Made by a program: the position numbers and the translations under genes. The notes under the pieces are model-generated. The model made no database searches and was not told where the DNA came from. It saw only the letters and a program-made list of their open reading frames with translations. This document shows, piece by piece, positions 56,177 through 64,000 of a stretch of 64,000 bases of DNA (the first letter of the stretch is position 1; each line of letters starts with the position of its first letter). This DNA is from Marinomonas ushuaiensis DSM 15871 (GTDB taxonomy: Bacteria > Pseudomonadota > Gammaproteobacteria > Pseudomonadales > Marinomonadaceae). The stretch lies in contig NZ_JAMB01000009.1 in the NCBI RefSeq assembly GCF_000521805.1, positions 1 through 64,000 on the forward strand. The letters run 5' to 3'.

Positions 56177-57142
56177 ATGAAAATAGCGGTATTGGATGAT
56201 TATCAAAACTGTGTAAGAAACCTTGAATGCTTTCATCTTCTACAAGGTCATGATGTACATGTTTTTAATGAAACCTTTTTGACAGTAGATGATTTAGTTA
56301 CGAACCTGATTGATTTTGATGTGTGTATTTTGATTCGTGAGCGCACCGTGATTACTGAAGACTTATTATCGAGATTGCCTAATTTAAAATTGATTAGTCA
56401 AACGGGAAAAATCAGTAATCACATTGATGCTAAGCTTTGTCATCAATATGGTGTTGCTGTTGCGGAAGGTGTTGGCTCGCCTGTTGCGCCGTCTGAACTT
56501 TGCTGGGGATTGATTATGTCTGCAAGCAGACATATTCCCGCTTATGTTTCTCATTTCACACAAAATCAATGGCAACAGTCTGGTTCGTTAGGCTTAGGGC
56601 GAGTATTAAATGGCTCTGTGCTTGGCATTTGGGGATATGGAAAGATTGGTCAGCGAATTGCTCAATATGCCAAAGCCTTTGGCATGAAAGTAGTGGTATG
56701 GGGAAGAGATGCTTCTAGAGCGTTAGCGCAGGAACATGGCTTTTCAGTGGCAGCATCAAAGGAGGAATTCTTTCAAACCGCTGACGTGATTTCGCTGCAT
56801 TTGAGACTCAATGATGCCACTAACGCTTGTGTTACCCAAAGCGATTTAGAGCAGATGAAAGACGGTGTTTTATTTGTAAACACTAGCCGAGCAGAGTTAG
56901 TCGAGAAAGGTGCCTTGTATCGAGTGATGTCTGCAAACCCAAATAAACAAGCTGCAGTCGATGTGTTCGAAATAGAACCGGCTAATCGTGATAATGAGCC
57001 ATTGTTATCTTTGCCAAATGTACTCTGTACGCCACATATCGGTTACGTTGAACAAGGCAGTTATGAGCTTTACTTCAATATCGCCTTTGAGAATGTCGTA
57101 GCTTTTGCCAATGGTAAGCCACAGAATCTAGTCGCGGTTTAA
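56177..57142 (+). CDS. D-2-hydroxyacid dehydrogenase family protein
   Basis: 321-residue NAD-dependent D-isomer-specific 2-hydroxyacid dehydrogenase. The nucleotide fold is VLGIWGYGKIGQRIAQYAKAFGMKVVVWGRD. The catalytic triad can be placed: Arg in FVNTSRAELVEKG, Glu in AVDVFEIEPA and His in LCTPHIGYVE. KLISQTGKISNHIDAKLCHQYGVAVAEG replaces the more common GxGxDN substrate loop, so glycerate, phosphoglycerate and lactate specificities are not supported directly. Substrate unknown. Convergent with the thi operon. Confidence 0.83.
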   Translation: MKIAVLDDYQNCVRNLECFHLLQGHDVHVFNETFLTVDDLVTNLIDFDVCILIRERTVITEDLLSRLPNLKLISQTGKISNHIDAKLCHQYGVAVAEGVGSPVAPSELCWGLIMSASRHIPAYVSHFTQNQWQQSGSLGLGRVLNGSVLGIWGYGKIGQRIAQYAKAFGMKVVVWGRDASRALAQEHGFSVAASKEEFFQTADVISLHLRLNDATNACVTQSDLEQMKDGVLFVNTSRAELVEKGALYRVMSANPNKQAAVDVFEIEPANRDNEPLLSLPNVLCTPHIGYVEQGSYELYFNIAFENVVAFANGKPQNLVAV

Positions 57143-57150
57143 TAAAGAAG

Positions 57151-57179
57151 AAAAAGTCGACACTATGGTCGACTTTTTT
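57151..57179. terminator. Bidirectional terminator between the hydroxyacid dehydrogenase and thi operon
   Basis: AAAAAGTCGAC and GTCGACTTTTT are a perfect 11-bp pair around ACTATG. It ends the plus-strand dehydrogenase and the minus-strand thiamin operon. Confidence 0.92.
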
Positions 57180-57203
57180 AGATCATATTTTTCAGCTTAA
57201 CGG

Positions 57204-58643
57204 CTAATTGCTGAGCGTTTTTATTTTTTTGCTGATCAGAGTGAAATCAAACATCTTTTTACTTGGTAATACGAGCAGCGCTAATGAAATCGCTACAGGA
57301 ATCAAGGTTGCTAATAAAAAGGATTCAAACAAAAAGGCAATGGGTTCACCCGGCATTGGGAAGTAGAAAAAACCGGCTACCAAACCACCAATCAAGCTTA
57401 ATAATGCTTGGTAGCCTTGATAACGAGCGTTATAAAAACCAAAAAACACAGGAAATGCAGCGGCACAACAAAGTAGGTCAGCAAGTAAGAAAAGATACAA
57501 AATACTGAAGCCTTTCGATGCCACGATCAAGGCTAGAATAGAAATGACAATGATCAACCAGCGAGACGCCACAACCAATTTACTTTCCTCAAGTTTAGGT
57601 AAAATTCGGTTTAAATCAATAATAAATAAGCTATGAAAACCACTGATAGTAGAATCTGCACTGCTCATAATTAACGCCAAACCAAAGAAAATCATACCAA
57701 TCAATAACCAATAAGGCGCATTGCCTAACATCACACTAAATAAAGCCGTGGAACCTGTACCAGGTACAGATAAACCAACAAAAGCCAAACCAAATAAGCC
57801 CAGTGCTAAGATGATAGGGAAGCTAATTAGGCCACTAAAAATGAAACCGTTGCGAATCGCTTTATTGTCTTTCGCTGCAAAAATGCGCTGCCATGTACCT
57901 TGATAAAATAGGCCAGTCAAACACACAGCTAAAAAGAAAGTCACACCTGTTTCCATACCAGTACTGTTAAATGGATTCAGTAAGTGAGGGGCTTTTTCTT
58001 GCAAACCTTCAATCACAGGTGTGATGCCACCTGTTGCTTGCCAACCCAAAACTAATATCAGAAGGATAAAAGGTAAGATGACGAACATTTGAATACGATC
58101 AGTAAAAATGGTCACTTTTAATCCACCGTATAAGGTGTAAAGCAAGGTAGATAACATCACAATAGAGGCTGTTATCCAGAGCGGAACGGGTGCTAAAAGT
58201 GCAACCATTTGCGCAATACCTGTAAGCCCTGCAGTAAGACTAATAAAAAGATAAAACAGCATGATAGAAAGCACCACAACATAAACACTGCGTCCATAAC
58301 GTGCATAGACGAATTCAGTTAATGTGTGGCCTGTTGGCATCAGTTGACGAATTCTCACACCAAGAGGGATCATCACCAGACGAGGGATTAATGCACCGAG
58401 TGCATAACCAAGTATAGCGCCAATACCACCCCAAGTAGCCGATTCGGCTGGGCCAAATAATACCCATGTTCCCATGGTGGTTGCCAGCAAGGTCAACAAG
58501 GTGGCTTGGCTCGTTTGGCTATTTCGAGCCACAATGAAATCTTCTAAACCGTCCTGATGGCGACGTGCAAATGCTAAGCCTGCAATAGCAAAGATCGCCG
58601 AAAATAGAACAAGCCAAAGAATCGCGGTTTGTGATTCAAGCAT
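57204..58643 (-). CDS. Na+/solute symporter (SSS family) of the thiamin operon
   Basis: 479 residues with 12-14 hydrophobic spans. Family blocks ATMGTWVLFGPAESATWGGIGAILGYALGALIPRLV, MPTGHTLTEFVYARYG and LALIMSSADSTISGFHSLFIIDL (the SSS Na+-site Ser region) are clear. It begins 8 nt inside tenA and is the last gene of a riboswitch-led thi operon. A role in taking up thiamin, HMP or another pyrimidine precursor that TenA processes is therefore the leading idea. SSS-type thiamin-regulated transporters (called ThiV) were predicted elsewhere from genome context; I cannot confirm orthology by eye. Confidence 0.82.
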   Translation of the reverse strand: MLESQTAILWLVLFSAIFAIAGLAFARRHQDGLEDFIVARNSQTSQATLLTLLATTMGTWVLFGPAESATWGGIGAILGYALGALIPRLVMIPLGVRIRQLMPTGHTLTEFVYARYGRSVYVVVLSIMLFYLFISLTAGLTGIAQMVALLAPVPLWITASIVMLSTLLYTLYGGLKVTIFTDRIQMFVILPFILLILVLGWQATGGITPVIEGLQEKAPHLLNPFNSTGMETGVTFFLAVCLTGLFYQGTWQRIFAAKDNKAIRNGFIFSGLISFPIILALGLFGLAFVGLSVPGTGSTALFSVMLGNAPYWLLIGMIFFGLALIMSSADSTISGFHSLFIIDLNRILPKLEESKLVVASRWLIIVISILALIVASKGFSILYLFLLADLLCCAAAFPVFFGFYNARYQGYQALLSLIGGLVAGFFYFPMPGEPIAFLFESFLLATLIPVAISLALLVLPSKKMFDFTLISKKIKTLSN

Positions 58644-59364
58644 GTTTCGCTCCTTTATTACCTGTTCCTTGACTACCAGCTCTAAGCCCCATTCCCCAGA
58701 ATTCAGCTTCAAGTTCAACTGCTTTGCTAAAGCGTTCTTGCATTTTTGTCCAACGAGGGCTTTGTGTTGGGTTGTCGCCAATACGAGATCTAATGGCTAA
58801 ATCGACTAATCGACCCACTTCAACACAAACCTCTTGGAAGGATTCACCGCAATAGGTGTTGATCCATTTCTCATAAGGGTGGCCTTCGTAAACGCTTTCT
58901 TTTAAGCGTAAACCAATTTCTCCATAGCCAAATGCACAAGGTGCAAGCGCCAAGATCAAGTCTAAAAAGTCACCCTGTAAGCCTGAGTCCAATACGTAAC
59001 GGGTATAGGCAATGGTCTCCAATTCTTCTTTGGCGTTAAATAAAGAAGCCTCATCAATCCCTTGAGCTGCACAGGTTTGGATGTGTAAGGAAAACTCGTG
59101 ATTAATTAATGAATCTACCGTTGCTGCACAGAGTTTCATTTCTTCTGGTGATTCTGCTTTCACGACACCCAATGCCCAAGCGCGAGCATAATGCACAAGG
59201 TAAACATAATCCTGAATCATATAATGTAAAAAAGATGCCTGTGGCAAAGTGCCATCTTGTAGGCCTTTTACAAAATCGTGCTCAATATATTCACGCCATT
59301 GTGGCGCACAGCCTTCGCGCATAAGTGCAAATGTTTTTCCATAATCTGGTGTTTTATTCGTCAT
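58636..59364 (-). CDS. tenA: Aminopyrimidine aminohydrolase / thiaminase II
   Basis: Hydrolyses aminomethyl-pyrimidine from degraded thiamin to HMP for salvage. 242 residues, slightly longer than the usual 220-235. WREYIEHDFVKGLQDGTLPQASFLHYMIQDYVYLVHYARAW is the family opening. The catalytic Cys is in LALAPCAFGYGEIG and the C-terminal Glu in KAVELEAEFWGMGLRA. The Cys-containing TenA_C type is therefore indicated. Overlaps the symporter start, suggesting coupled translation of importer and salvage enzyme. Confidence 0.9.
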   Translation of the reverse strand: MTNKTPDYGKTFALMREGCAPQWREYIEHDFVKGLQDGTLPQASFLHYMIQDYVYLVHYARAWALGVVKAESPEEMKLCAATVDSLINHEFSLHIQTCAAQGIDEASLFNAKEELETIAYTRYVLDSGLQGDFLDLILALAPCAFGYGEIGLRLKESVYEGHPYEKWINTYCGESFQEVCVEVGRLVDLAIRSRIGDNPTQSPRWTKMQERFSKAVELEAEFWGMGLRAGSQGTGNKGAKHA

Positions 59365-59431
59365 AATCTATGTTCGCTTTATTCTGGTTAATAAAGGTTT
59401 AAGGGAGTTTTATTGAGTAGTCAAAAAGCCA

Positions 59432-60400
59432 TTACAGAGGATCGTCACCCAGTGCTATAAGCTTTATTTCGCCTTGCCAATAAGTTTGTAACTTTCGTGC
59501 TGCACGCCATGCGGTCAGTCCGGTACGACAGACAAGCACAGCTCGCTGATGTGTGTGAGGTTGAGCTTGTTGCTGGTCAAATTCGTCCAGAGTGAAATAC
59601 TGAACGCCTTCTTGTTTATTGATCTTACGTAAATCCACCAACCAATCTTGCGAGGTCACTTCATCGGTATCTATGAAACCTAATAGTTGATTCTCTGATG
59701 GCTCTGGCGCGTCATCAAAGCGAAATCCGCTTTGTCGTAAATTGTGTAGATCTATGGACACTAATTGCCCAAGAGGAGAGGGTTCAATATTAAGTAATAG
59801 ATTGAGTGTAAATTGAGCTTGTAGACAACCAATCGTGCCAACGATCGGTCCCATTACCCCAGCTGAAGAGCAGTTTTCTGCTCGCTGTGGTAGTTCTGGA
59901 AAAATGGCTCTTAGAGACGGCTTACCGCCACAAAATCCGCCAATATATCCTTTAAACCCCAATGCCGATGCTGACACCAATTTCAGATTGTGAGCATGGC
60001 AGTAGTCTGACAGTACATAACTCACTGCAAAGTTATCCGCACAATCTAAGATGACATCCATCTCGTGGCAGAAAACATCTACATTGCTTGGTGTCAGAGT
60101 AGTAAAGTGGGTGGTGATCACGCAGTTATTATTGAGATCATCAAGATGGCGTTTGGCACATTCTACTTTGGGTAAATCAACATCCGCTTCTCGATACAAT
60201 ACTTGTCGATGCAGATTTGAAAGGGACACCACATCGCCATCCACTAAGGTAATCTGACCAACGCCAGCACCAACAAGATAAGGCAGCGCCGCACAGCCTA
60301 AACCGCCAGCGCCCACAACAAGGATGCGCGCAGATGCCAGCAATGTTTGTCCCGTTTCACCGACTTCAGGTAAACATGTTTGACGTAGATAACGACTCAT
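59432..60400 (-). CDS. thiF: ThiF-type adenylyltransferase fused to a rhodanese domain
   Basis: 322 residues. The N-terminal E1-like domain adenylates the ThiS C-terminal Gly: LVVGAGGLGCAALPYLVGAGVGQITLVDGDVVSLSNLHRQVLY, DCADNFAVSYVLSDYC and the Cys of ENCSSAGVMGPIVGTIG. The C-terminal rhodanese domain has VLVCRTGLTAWRAARKL with the persulfide Cys, so one chain could activate ThiS and supply sulfur. The usual zinc CxxC before this block reads PSLRAIF and is lost. The start overlaps the thiE stop by 4 nt. Confidence 0.88.
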   Translation of the reverse strand: MSRYLRQTCLPEVGETGQTLLASARILVVGAGGLGCAALPYLVGAGVGQITLVDGDVVSLSNLHRQVLYREADVDLPKVECAKRHLDDLNNNCVITTHFTTLTPSNVDVFCHEMDVILDCADNFAVSYVLSDYCHAHNLKLVSASALGFKGYIGGFCGGKPSLRAIFPELPQRAENCSSAGVMGPIVGTIGCLQAQFTLNLLLNIEPSPLGQLVSIDLHNLRQSGFRFDDAPEPSENQLLGFIDTDEVTSQDWLVDLRKINKQEGVQYFTLDEFDQQQAQPHTHQRAVLVCRTGLTAWRAARKLQTYWQGEIKLIALGDDPL

Positions 60401-61023
60401 ACAGTTGCCTCGTTAGAGACATTTTTACAAGCATTTAGCCATTCCTTGATCCGTGCTTCTGGATCAGAATTTAAGGTGATATCAGTGACCGCAGCGACGA
60501 TATCAGCACCTGCTAAAAAAGCGCCTTCGGCTCTTTCTACTGACATGCCACCAATCGCTACTAGTGGTGTTTGATCGAGTTTTCCTTTCCATTCAGTGAC
60601 TTTTTCTAGCCCTTGCTGGTGCCATTTCATTTTTTTCAAAATGGTTGGATACACGGGCCCAAGGGCAATGTAGTCGGGTTCTAGGCGACATGCCCTTAAT
60701 AACTCTTCATCATCATGGGTACTGATGCCAATTTTCAATCCAGCTTGTTTGATTTTAGTTATGTCTGCGGTATCTAAATCTTCCTGTCCAAGATGCACCC
60801 ATTCGCAACCCAGTTCGATGGCAAGCTGCCAGTAATCATTGATTACCAAAGTACAATTATGCTGAGCACAAAGGGCTTTGGCTTTTTTGATTTCTGCTCG
60901 CACATGCTCTTCTTGGCAATCCTTTATACGTAGCTGAACCAGCTCAATACCAAGAGGAACCAAACGTTCGATCCATTCGCTGCTGTCAAAAACAGGGTAA
61001 AAACGACTTAACTTCATCATCAT
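60397..61023 (-). CDS. thiE: Thiamine-phosphate synthase
   Basis: Joins HMP-PP and thiazole phosphate carboxylate to give thiamin phosphate. 208-residue TIM barrel. VQLRIKDCQEEHVRAEIKKAKALC, LVINDYWQLAIELGCEWVHLGQEDL (phosphate and Mg2+ sites), KIGISTHDDEELLRA, DYIALGPVYPTILKKMKW and PLVAIGGMSVERAEGAFLAGADIVAAV. GPVYPT is the substrate-loop motif. One nucleotide after thiG and overlapping thiF. Confidence 0.92.
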   Translation of the reverse strand: MMMKLSRFYPVFDSSEWIERLVPLGIELVQLRIKDCQEEHVRAEIKKAKALCAQHNCTLVINDYWQLAIELGCEWVHLGQEDLDTADITKIKQAGLKIGISTHDDEELLRACRLEPDYIALGPVYPTILKKMKWHQQGLEKVTEWKGKLDQTPLVAIGGMSVERAEGAFLAGADIVAAVTDITLNSDPEARIKEWLNACKNVSNEATV

Positions 61024-61024
61024 T

Positions 61025-61831
61025 TCAATCCAAAAACGCTTTGCCTAAAATAGGCGTAGAAGGTGATGCCATATCACGGGGTACCATTGGGTCGGCTTTT
61101 ACGGCCAATTGTCCTGCTCGAATGGCATTAGCAAAGGCTTCTGCCATCATGGCGGGATCACCGGCTTTTGAGACCGCGGTATTGAGTAAAACCGCATCCA
61201 TTCCTAATTCCATGGCTTGCGCTGCTTGACTTGGTAAACCTAGTCCAGCATCAACAACTAATGGGATATCAGGGAAATGAGCACGTAATGCCCGCAAACC
61301 AAAGATGTTATTTAAGCCCATTCCAGAACCAATCGGAGCGCCCCAAGGCATCAATACCCGACAGCCTGCGTTTACCAATCTGTCAGCCACAACCAAATCT
61401 TCTGTGGTGTAGGGAAATACTTGAAAGCCATCCTCAGAAAGAATTCGCGCAGCTTCTACCAAACCAAATACGTCCGGTTGCAATGTGTCTTCTTCACCAA
61501 TGACTTCCAACTTAATCCATGAGGTTCCAAACACTTCCCGAGCCATATGCGCTGTGGTTACGGCTTCTTTTACCGTATGGCAACCCGCTGTATTGGGCAA
61601 CACATGAACATTTAATTGTTGAATCAAGCGCCAAAAATCCTGTCCGGCTTTGTCTCCGCTGGCTTCACGACGTAACGATACCGTTGCCACACTGGCTTTA
61701 CTTTGCTCAAAGGCTTTCGCCAGAATTGCTGGAGAAGGGTATTGAGCAGTCCCTAACATGAAAGGGGTTTCTAATTGCACGCCATAAAAATCACGTTTTG
61801 CTGAGCTGTCATTAAATGAATTTTTCATCAT
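61025..61831 (-). CDS. thiG: Thiazole synthase
   Basis: Forms the thiazole phosphate carboxylate from 1-deoxyxylulose-5-phosphate, dehydroglycine and ThiS-thiocarboxylate. 268 residues. [66 protein letters not shown] (catalytic Lys in WIKLEV), [15 protein letters not shown] and [31 protein letters not shown]. Coupled to thiS: its start overlaps the thiS stop. Confidence 0.95.
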   Translation of the reverse strand: MMKNSFNDSSAKRDFYGVQLETPFMLGTAQYPSPAILAKAFEQSKASVATVSLRREASGDKAGQDFWRLIQQLNVHVLPNTAGCHTVKEAVTTAHMAREVFGTSWIKLEVIGEEDTLQPDVFGLVEAARILSEDGFQVFPYTTEDLVVADRLVNAGCRVLMPWGAPIGSGMGLNNIFGLRALRAHFPDIPLVVDAGLGLPSQAAQAMELGMDAVLLNTAVSKAGDPAMMAEAFANAIRAGQLAVKADPMVPRDMASPSTPILGKAFLD

Positions 61832-62031
61832 TAGCCCCCTTGCATTGGCGCGAGCACTTCAATGCGATCGCCATCATTTATCTGGATATTCGCTCGATTA
61901 CCTTGAGTAACAAAGTCACCATTTACCGCGGTCGCAACCACGGCATCTGCGTAACCTAATTCAATTAAAAGATCAGAAAGACGTTCAGATTTAGCGGTCA
62001 CTTTCTCGCTATTTACCTGTATATGTTTCAT
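61831..62031 (-). CDS. thiS: Sulfur carrier protein ThiS
   Basis: 66-residue ubiquitin-fold protein ending in Gly-Gly, the site of ThiF adenylation and thiocarboxylate formation. [40 protein letters not shown] and [12 protein letters not shown] match the family. The start overlaps the thiO stop by 4 nt and the last base is shared with the thiG start region. Confidence 0.95.
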   Translation of the reverse strand: MKHIQVNSEKVTAKSERLSDLLIELGYADAVVATAVNGDFVTQGNRANIQINDGDRIEVLAPMQGG

Positions 62032-63062
62032 AGGTTTATAGTCTCTTCGGTCGTAGTAAGGTTAGTGGTATCAAACCATTCAGATTCGATACCTTGTTCG
62101 AGATAATCCACCACCATTTTTGCCAAGGTTGGTGCGAGCAAAAAACCATGGCGGTACAAACCATTGGCACGAATAATTTGCCCTTGACGGCGAATACGAG
62201 GAAGGTTGTTAGCAAATGCAGGGCGACTGTCTACACCAATTTCAAGGATTTCAGCTTCGCCAAACGCAGGGTTTATTGCATAAGCGGCATTTAATAATTC
62301 CATCACGGAGCGCACTGAAGCGTGTTTCTTGGCGCTGCTTTCCACCATGGTTGCGCCAAGCATATAAACGCCATCACCACGGGGAACGATATAAAGGGGG
62401 ATTCTTGGATGGAGTAAACGTACTGGTCTTGTGAGTTGCACTTCTGGACAACGTAAAATGAGCATTTCGCCTTTTACGCCACGCAAACCGTCTAGATCAG
62501 GTTTTGCTTTAATGCCACGACAGTCAATAACCAAACTGTCTTTCGCCAACATGTCTGGATCTGCGCTTTGGTTTATAAAAGTGACACCTTGCTGTATTAA
62601 TTTGGTTTTCAATGCTCGCAATGCATTCCGTGGAGATAAGTGTGCTTCCTCACGATAATATAAGCCTCGTGAAAAACGACCTGACAAATCAGGCTCAAGT
62701 TCCGTTATTTCATCGGCATCCAAAACATCATAAGCTTGAGTTCGCTTTGCAAAACGTTTTAGATCTGCTTGATCACGATCTAAAGCCAATACCAATGACC
62801 CTTGATGCTCAACCACATCTGTGTGTTTTTGCCACCAAGTTGCGGCTTTTTTGCCATAATGCAGCACGGCTTCCTCGGCACTTTCGACTTCACAATAAGG
62901 AGCAAGCATTCCGCCAGCCCACCAAGAGCAAGACTCAGGACCTGGCTCCAATTGGCGATCTATCACTTTAGGGAAAATACCTCGGGCGACCAATTCCGTC
63001 GCAACACAAAGACCCGCCACGCCAGCGCCTAATACAACAACGTGTTCTGTAAATGCGTTCAT
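62028..63062 (-). CDS. thiO: Glycine oxidase
   Basis: FAD enzyme that oxidises glycine to dehydroglycine for ThiG, the oxygen-dependent alternative to radical-SAM ThiH. 344 residues from ATG 63062, which overlaps the thiD stop in ATGA. FAD fold HVVVLGAGVAGLCVATELVARG, SCSWWAGGMLAPYCEVE, VIDCRGIKAKPDLDGLRGVKGEMLIL, and RPAFANNLPRIRRQGQIIRANGLYRHGFLLAPTLA (active-site Tyr-Arg-His-Gly). Its presence indicates aerobic thiamin synthesis. Confidence 0.93.
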   Translation of the reverse strand: MNAFTEHVVVLGAGVAGLCVATELVARGIFPKVIDRQLEPGPESCSWWAGGMLAPYCEVESAEEAVLHYGKKAATWWQKHTDVVEHQGSLVLALDRDQADLKRFAKRTQAYDVLDADEITELEPDLSGRFSRGLYYREEAHLSPRNALRALKTKLIQQGVTFINQSADPDMLAKDSLVIDCRGIKAKPDLDGLRGVKGEMLILRCPEVQLTRPVRLLHPRIPLYIVPRGDGVYMLGATMVESSAKKHASVRSVMELLNAAYAINPAFGEAEILEIGVDSRPAFANNLPRIRRQGQIIRANGLYRHGFLLAPTLAKMVVDYLEQGIESEWFDTTNLTTTEETINL

Positions 63063-63904
63063 TTCTGTCCCCACATCGCATGAAAATGATGAACTGGCCC
63101 ATGACCTGAGCCAATTTTTAATTGGTCCGCACACTCAATTGCACGGTGTAAATAATCGTGGGATTGCTCAACGGCTTGGGATATGCTCGCCCCTTTGGCT
63201 AACCAAGCGGCAATGCTGGAAGAATAGGTGCAACCTGTGCCGTGGGTATTTTGAGTGGCAATTCGTCGTGCATGAAGGATAAGTGGTTCGAAATTAGTAC
63301 CTACTAAAACATCGGTGCAAGTGTCACTCTCACCGTGTCCACCTTTCAATAAAACGTGTTTAGCGCCAAGCTGTAACAGGTCGAAAGCGTGGGAAGTTAA
63401 TTGGCTATCGTCAAAGGCATCGTGAGGTGATAACCCCAGCAAGACCTTTGCTTCGGGATAATTTGGTGTCAGTAGATCGACTCGGGGAATAAGGTCGGAT
63501 TTTAACGCATTAACGGCTTCTTCCTGTAAAAGTGCATCGCCAGACTTGGCAATCATTACAGGATCTAACACCACAAACCCTTGAAAATTCTTTAACGCAT
63601 TTGCCACAGCGATTACTAAATCACTGGAGAAAAGCATACCGATTTTAATGGCTTGAACATTTAAGTCGTCAAGAACGGCGGTAATTTGTGCAGTCACAAC
63701 ATCAATAGGGATAGGGTGAACTGCAGTAACCGCTTGAGTGTTTTGTGCTGTTACAGCAGTAATGACACTGGCGCCAAACACGCCATTAGCAGAAAAAGCT
63801 TTTAAATCGGCTTGAATGCCTGCGCCGCCACCGCTGTCAGAACCGGCAATGGTTAACGCAATTGGTGTTGTTTTTGAGGTTGTTTTGTCTAAAAGACGAG
63901 ACAT
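63059..63904 (-). CDS. thiD: Hydroxymethylpyrimidine / phosphomethylpyrimidine kinase
   Basis: Phosphorylates HMP and HMP-P. 281-residue ribokinase fold. IALTIAGSDSGGGAGIQADLKAFSANGVFGASVITAVTAQNTQAV (substrate and phosphate sites), VLDPVMIAKSGDALL, LLTPNYPEAKVLLG, and NTHGTGCTYSSSIAAWLAKG with the catalytic Gly-Thr-Gly-Cys. ATG 63904 is chosen because GGGTGA (complement of 63910-63915) precedes it; the frame continues upstream through riboswitch sequence. First gene of the thi operon. Confidence 0.93.
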   Translation of the reverse strand: MSRLLDKTTSKTTPIALTIAGSDSGGGAGIQADLKAFSANGVFGASVITAVTAQNTQAVTAVHPIPIDVVTAQITAVLDDLNVQAIKIGMLFSSDLVIAVANALKNFQGFVVLDPVMIAKSGDALLQEEAVNALKSDLIPRVDLLTPNYPEAKVLLGLSPHDAFDDSQLTSHAFDLLQLGAKHVLLKGGHGESDTCTDVLVGTNFEPLILHARRIATQNTHGTGCTYSSSIAAWLAKGASISQAVEQSHDYLHRAIECADQLKIGSGHGPVHHFHAMWGQK

Positions 63905-63926
63905 GTATATCACCCAGTTTTTATCA

Positions 63927-64000
63927 GGCGACATAGGGAATGAGTGCGCGAAAAGATGCATAGAAAGACTGCATAACATCGCATCCGTTCCCTACGCCGA
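63927..64000 (-). promoter_or_regulatory. 3' end of a TPP riboswitch and predicted expression platform
   Basis: On the minus strand the window opens with CGGCGTAGGGAACGGATGC, the strongly conserved 3' block of thi-box riboswitches (consensus GCGTAGGGA). The rest of the aptamer lies beyond the window. Downstream, TTCCCTATGTCGCC (complement of 63927-63940) can pair with GGCGTAGGGAA (complement of 63988-63998). That pairing would undo the aptamer when TPP is absent, with a small ATGCA/TGCAT hairpin inside. The thiD ribosome-binding site follows 12 nt later. Thiamin feedback on the whole operon is expected. Confidence 0.75.

Overview
The window reads as chromosomal DNA of a marine gammaproteobacterium. 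Protein style, moderate-to-low GC, two TRAP transporter systems, the gltA / sdhCDAB-sucAB-lpd-sucCD arrangement and a PQQ-free aerobic respiratory outlook suggest a Marinomonas-like member of the Oceanospirillales. This assignment is an inference from gene content; no rRNA or other phylogenetic marker is present. No tRNA, rRNA, insertion sequence, prophage or CRISPR array was found.

Layout. 1-13.7 kb: oxidative TCA cycle, with citrate synthase divergent from succinate dehydrogenase, 2-oxoglutarate dehydrogenase (E1, an E2 with two lipoyl domains, E3) and succinyl-CoA synthetase. 13.7-16.6 kb: a CWC cysteine-rich mini-protein, L-2-hydroxyglutarate oxidase (it feeds 2-oxoglutarate back into the same cycle), a lone AraC DNA-binding domain and a lipoprotein. 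16.8-25.9 kb: a sugar-acid catabolic locus with a mannose-6-phosphate-isomerase-like cupin, a beta-hydroxyacid dehydrogenase, a TRAP importer, a GntR/FCD regulator with visible paired operators, and UxuB/UxuA (fructuronate to mannonate to KDG). No UxaC-type uronate isomerase is present. 26-31.7 kb: a second catabolic unit, a minus-strand operon of RutE-like nitroreductase, OsmC, TRAP importer and hydroxyquinol-type intradiol dioxygenase, divergent from a YciI-like protein. A perfect 20-bp palindrome lies between them.

31.8-45.6 kb: housekeeping and envelope genes: LysE exporter with divergent LysR, DUF1294 protein, ilvE, a small outer-membrane barrel, a Spy/CpxP-like chaperone divergent from cpxRA with an exact CpxR box between them, a SAM methyltransferase, an NCS2 purine permease, TraB/GumN, a SpoU RNA methylase, a DUF481 barrel and a CobW GTPase with a His-rich metal tract. 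45.8-56 kb: a fatty-acid beta-oxidation run (acyl-CoA dehydrogenase, SCP2 protein, FadD, enoyl-CoA hydratase, EtfBA, FadBA) that imports electrons through ETF and carbon as acetyl-CoA into the TCA genes at the left end. 56.2-57.1 kb: a D-2-hydroxyacid dehydrogenase.

57.2-64 kb: a minus-strand thiamin operon, thiD-thiO-thiS-thiG-thiE-thiF(rhodanese)-tenA-Na+/solute symporter. The last bases of the window are the conserved 3' end of a TPP riboswitch, followed by a complementary sequence that looks like its expression platform. Thiamin diphosphate is the cofactor of SucA, which sits at the other end of the window. The least explained and most promising parts are the two TRAP-linked catabolic loci (16.8-25.9 and 26.0-31.7 kb) and the riboswitch-led thi operon with its unassigned symporter.
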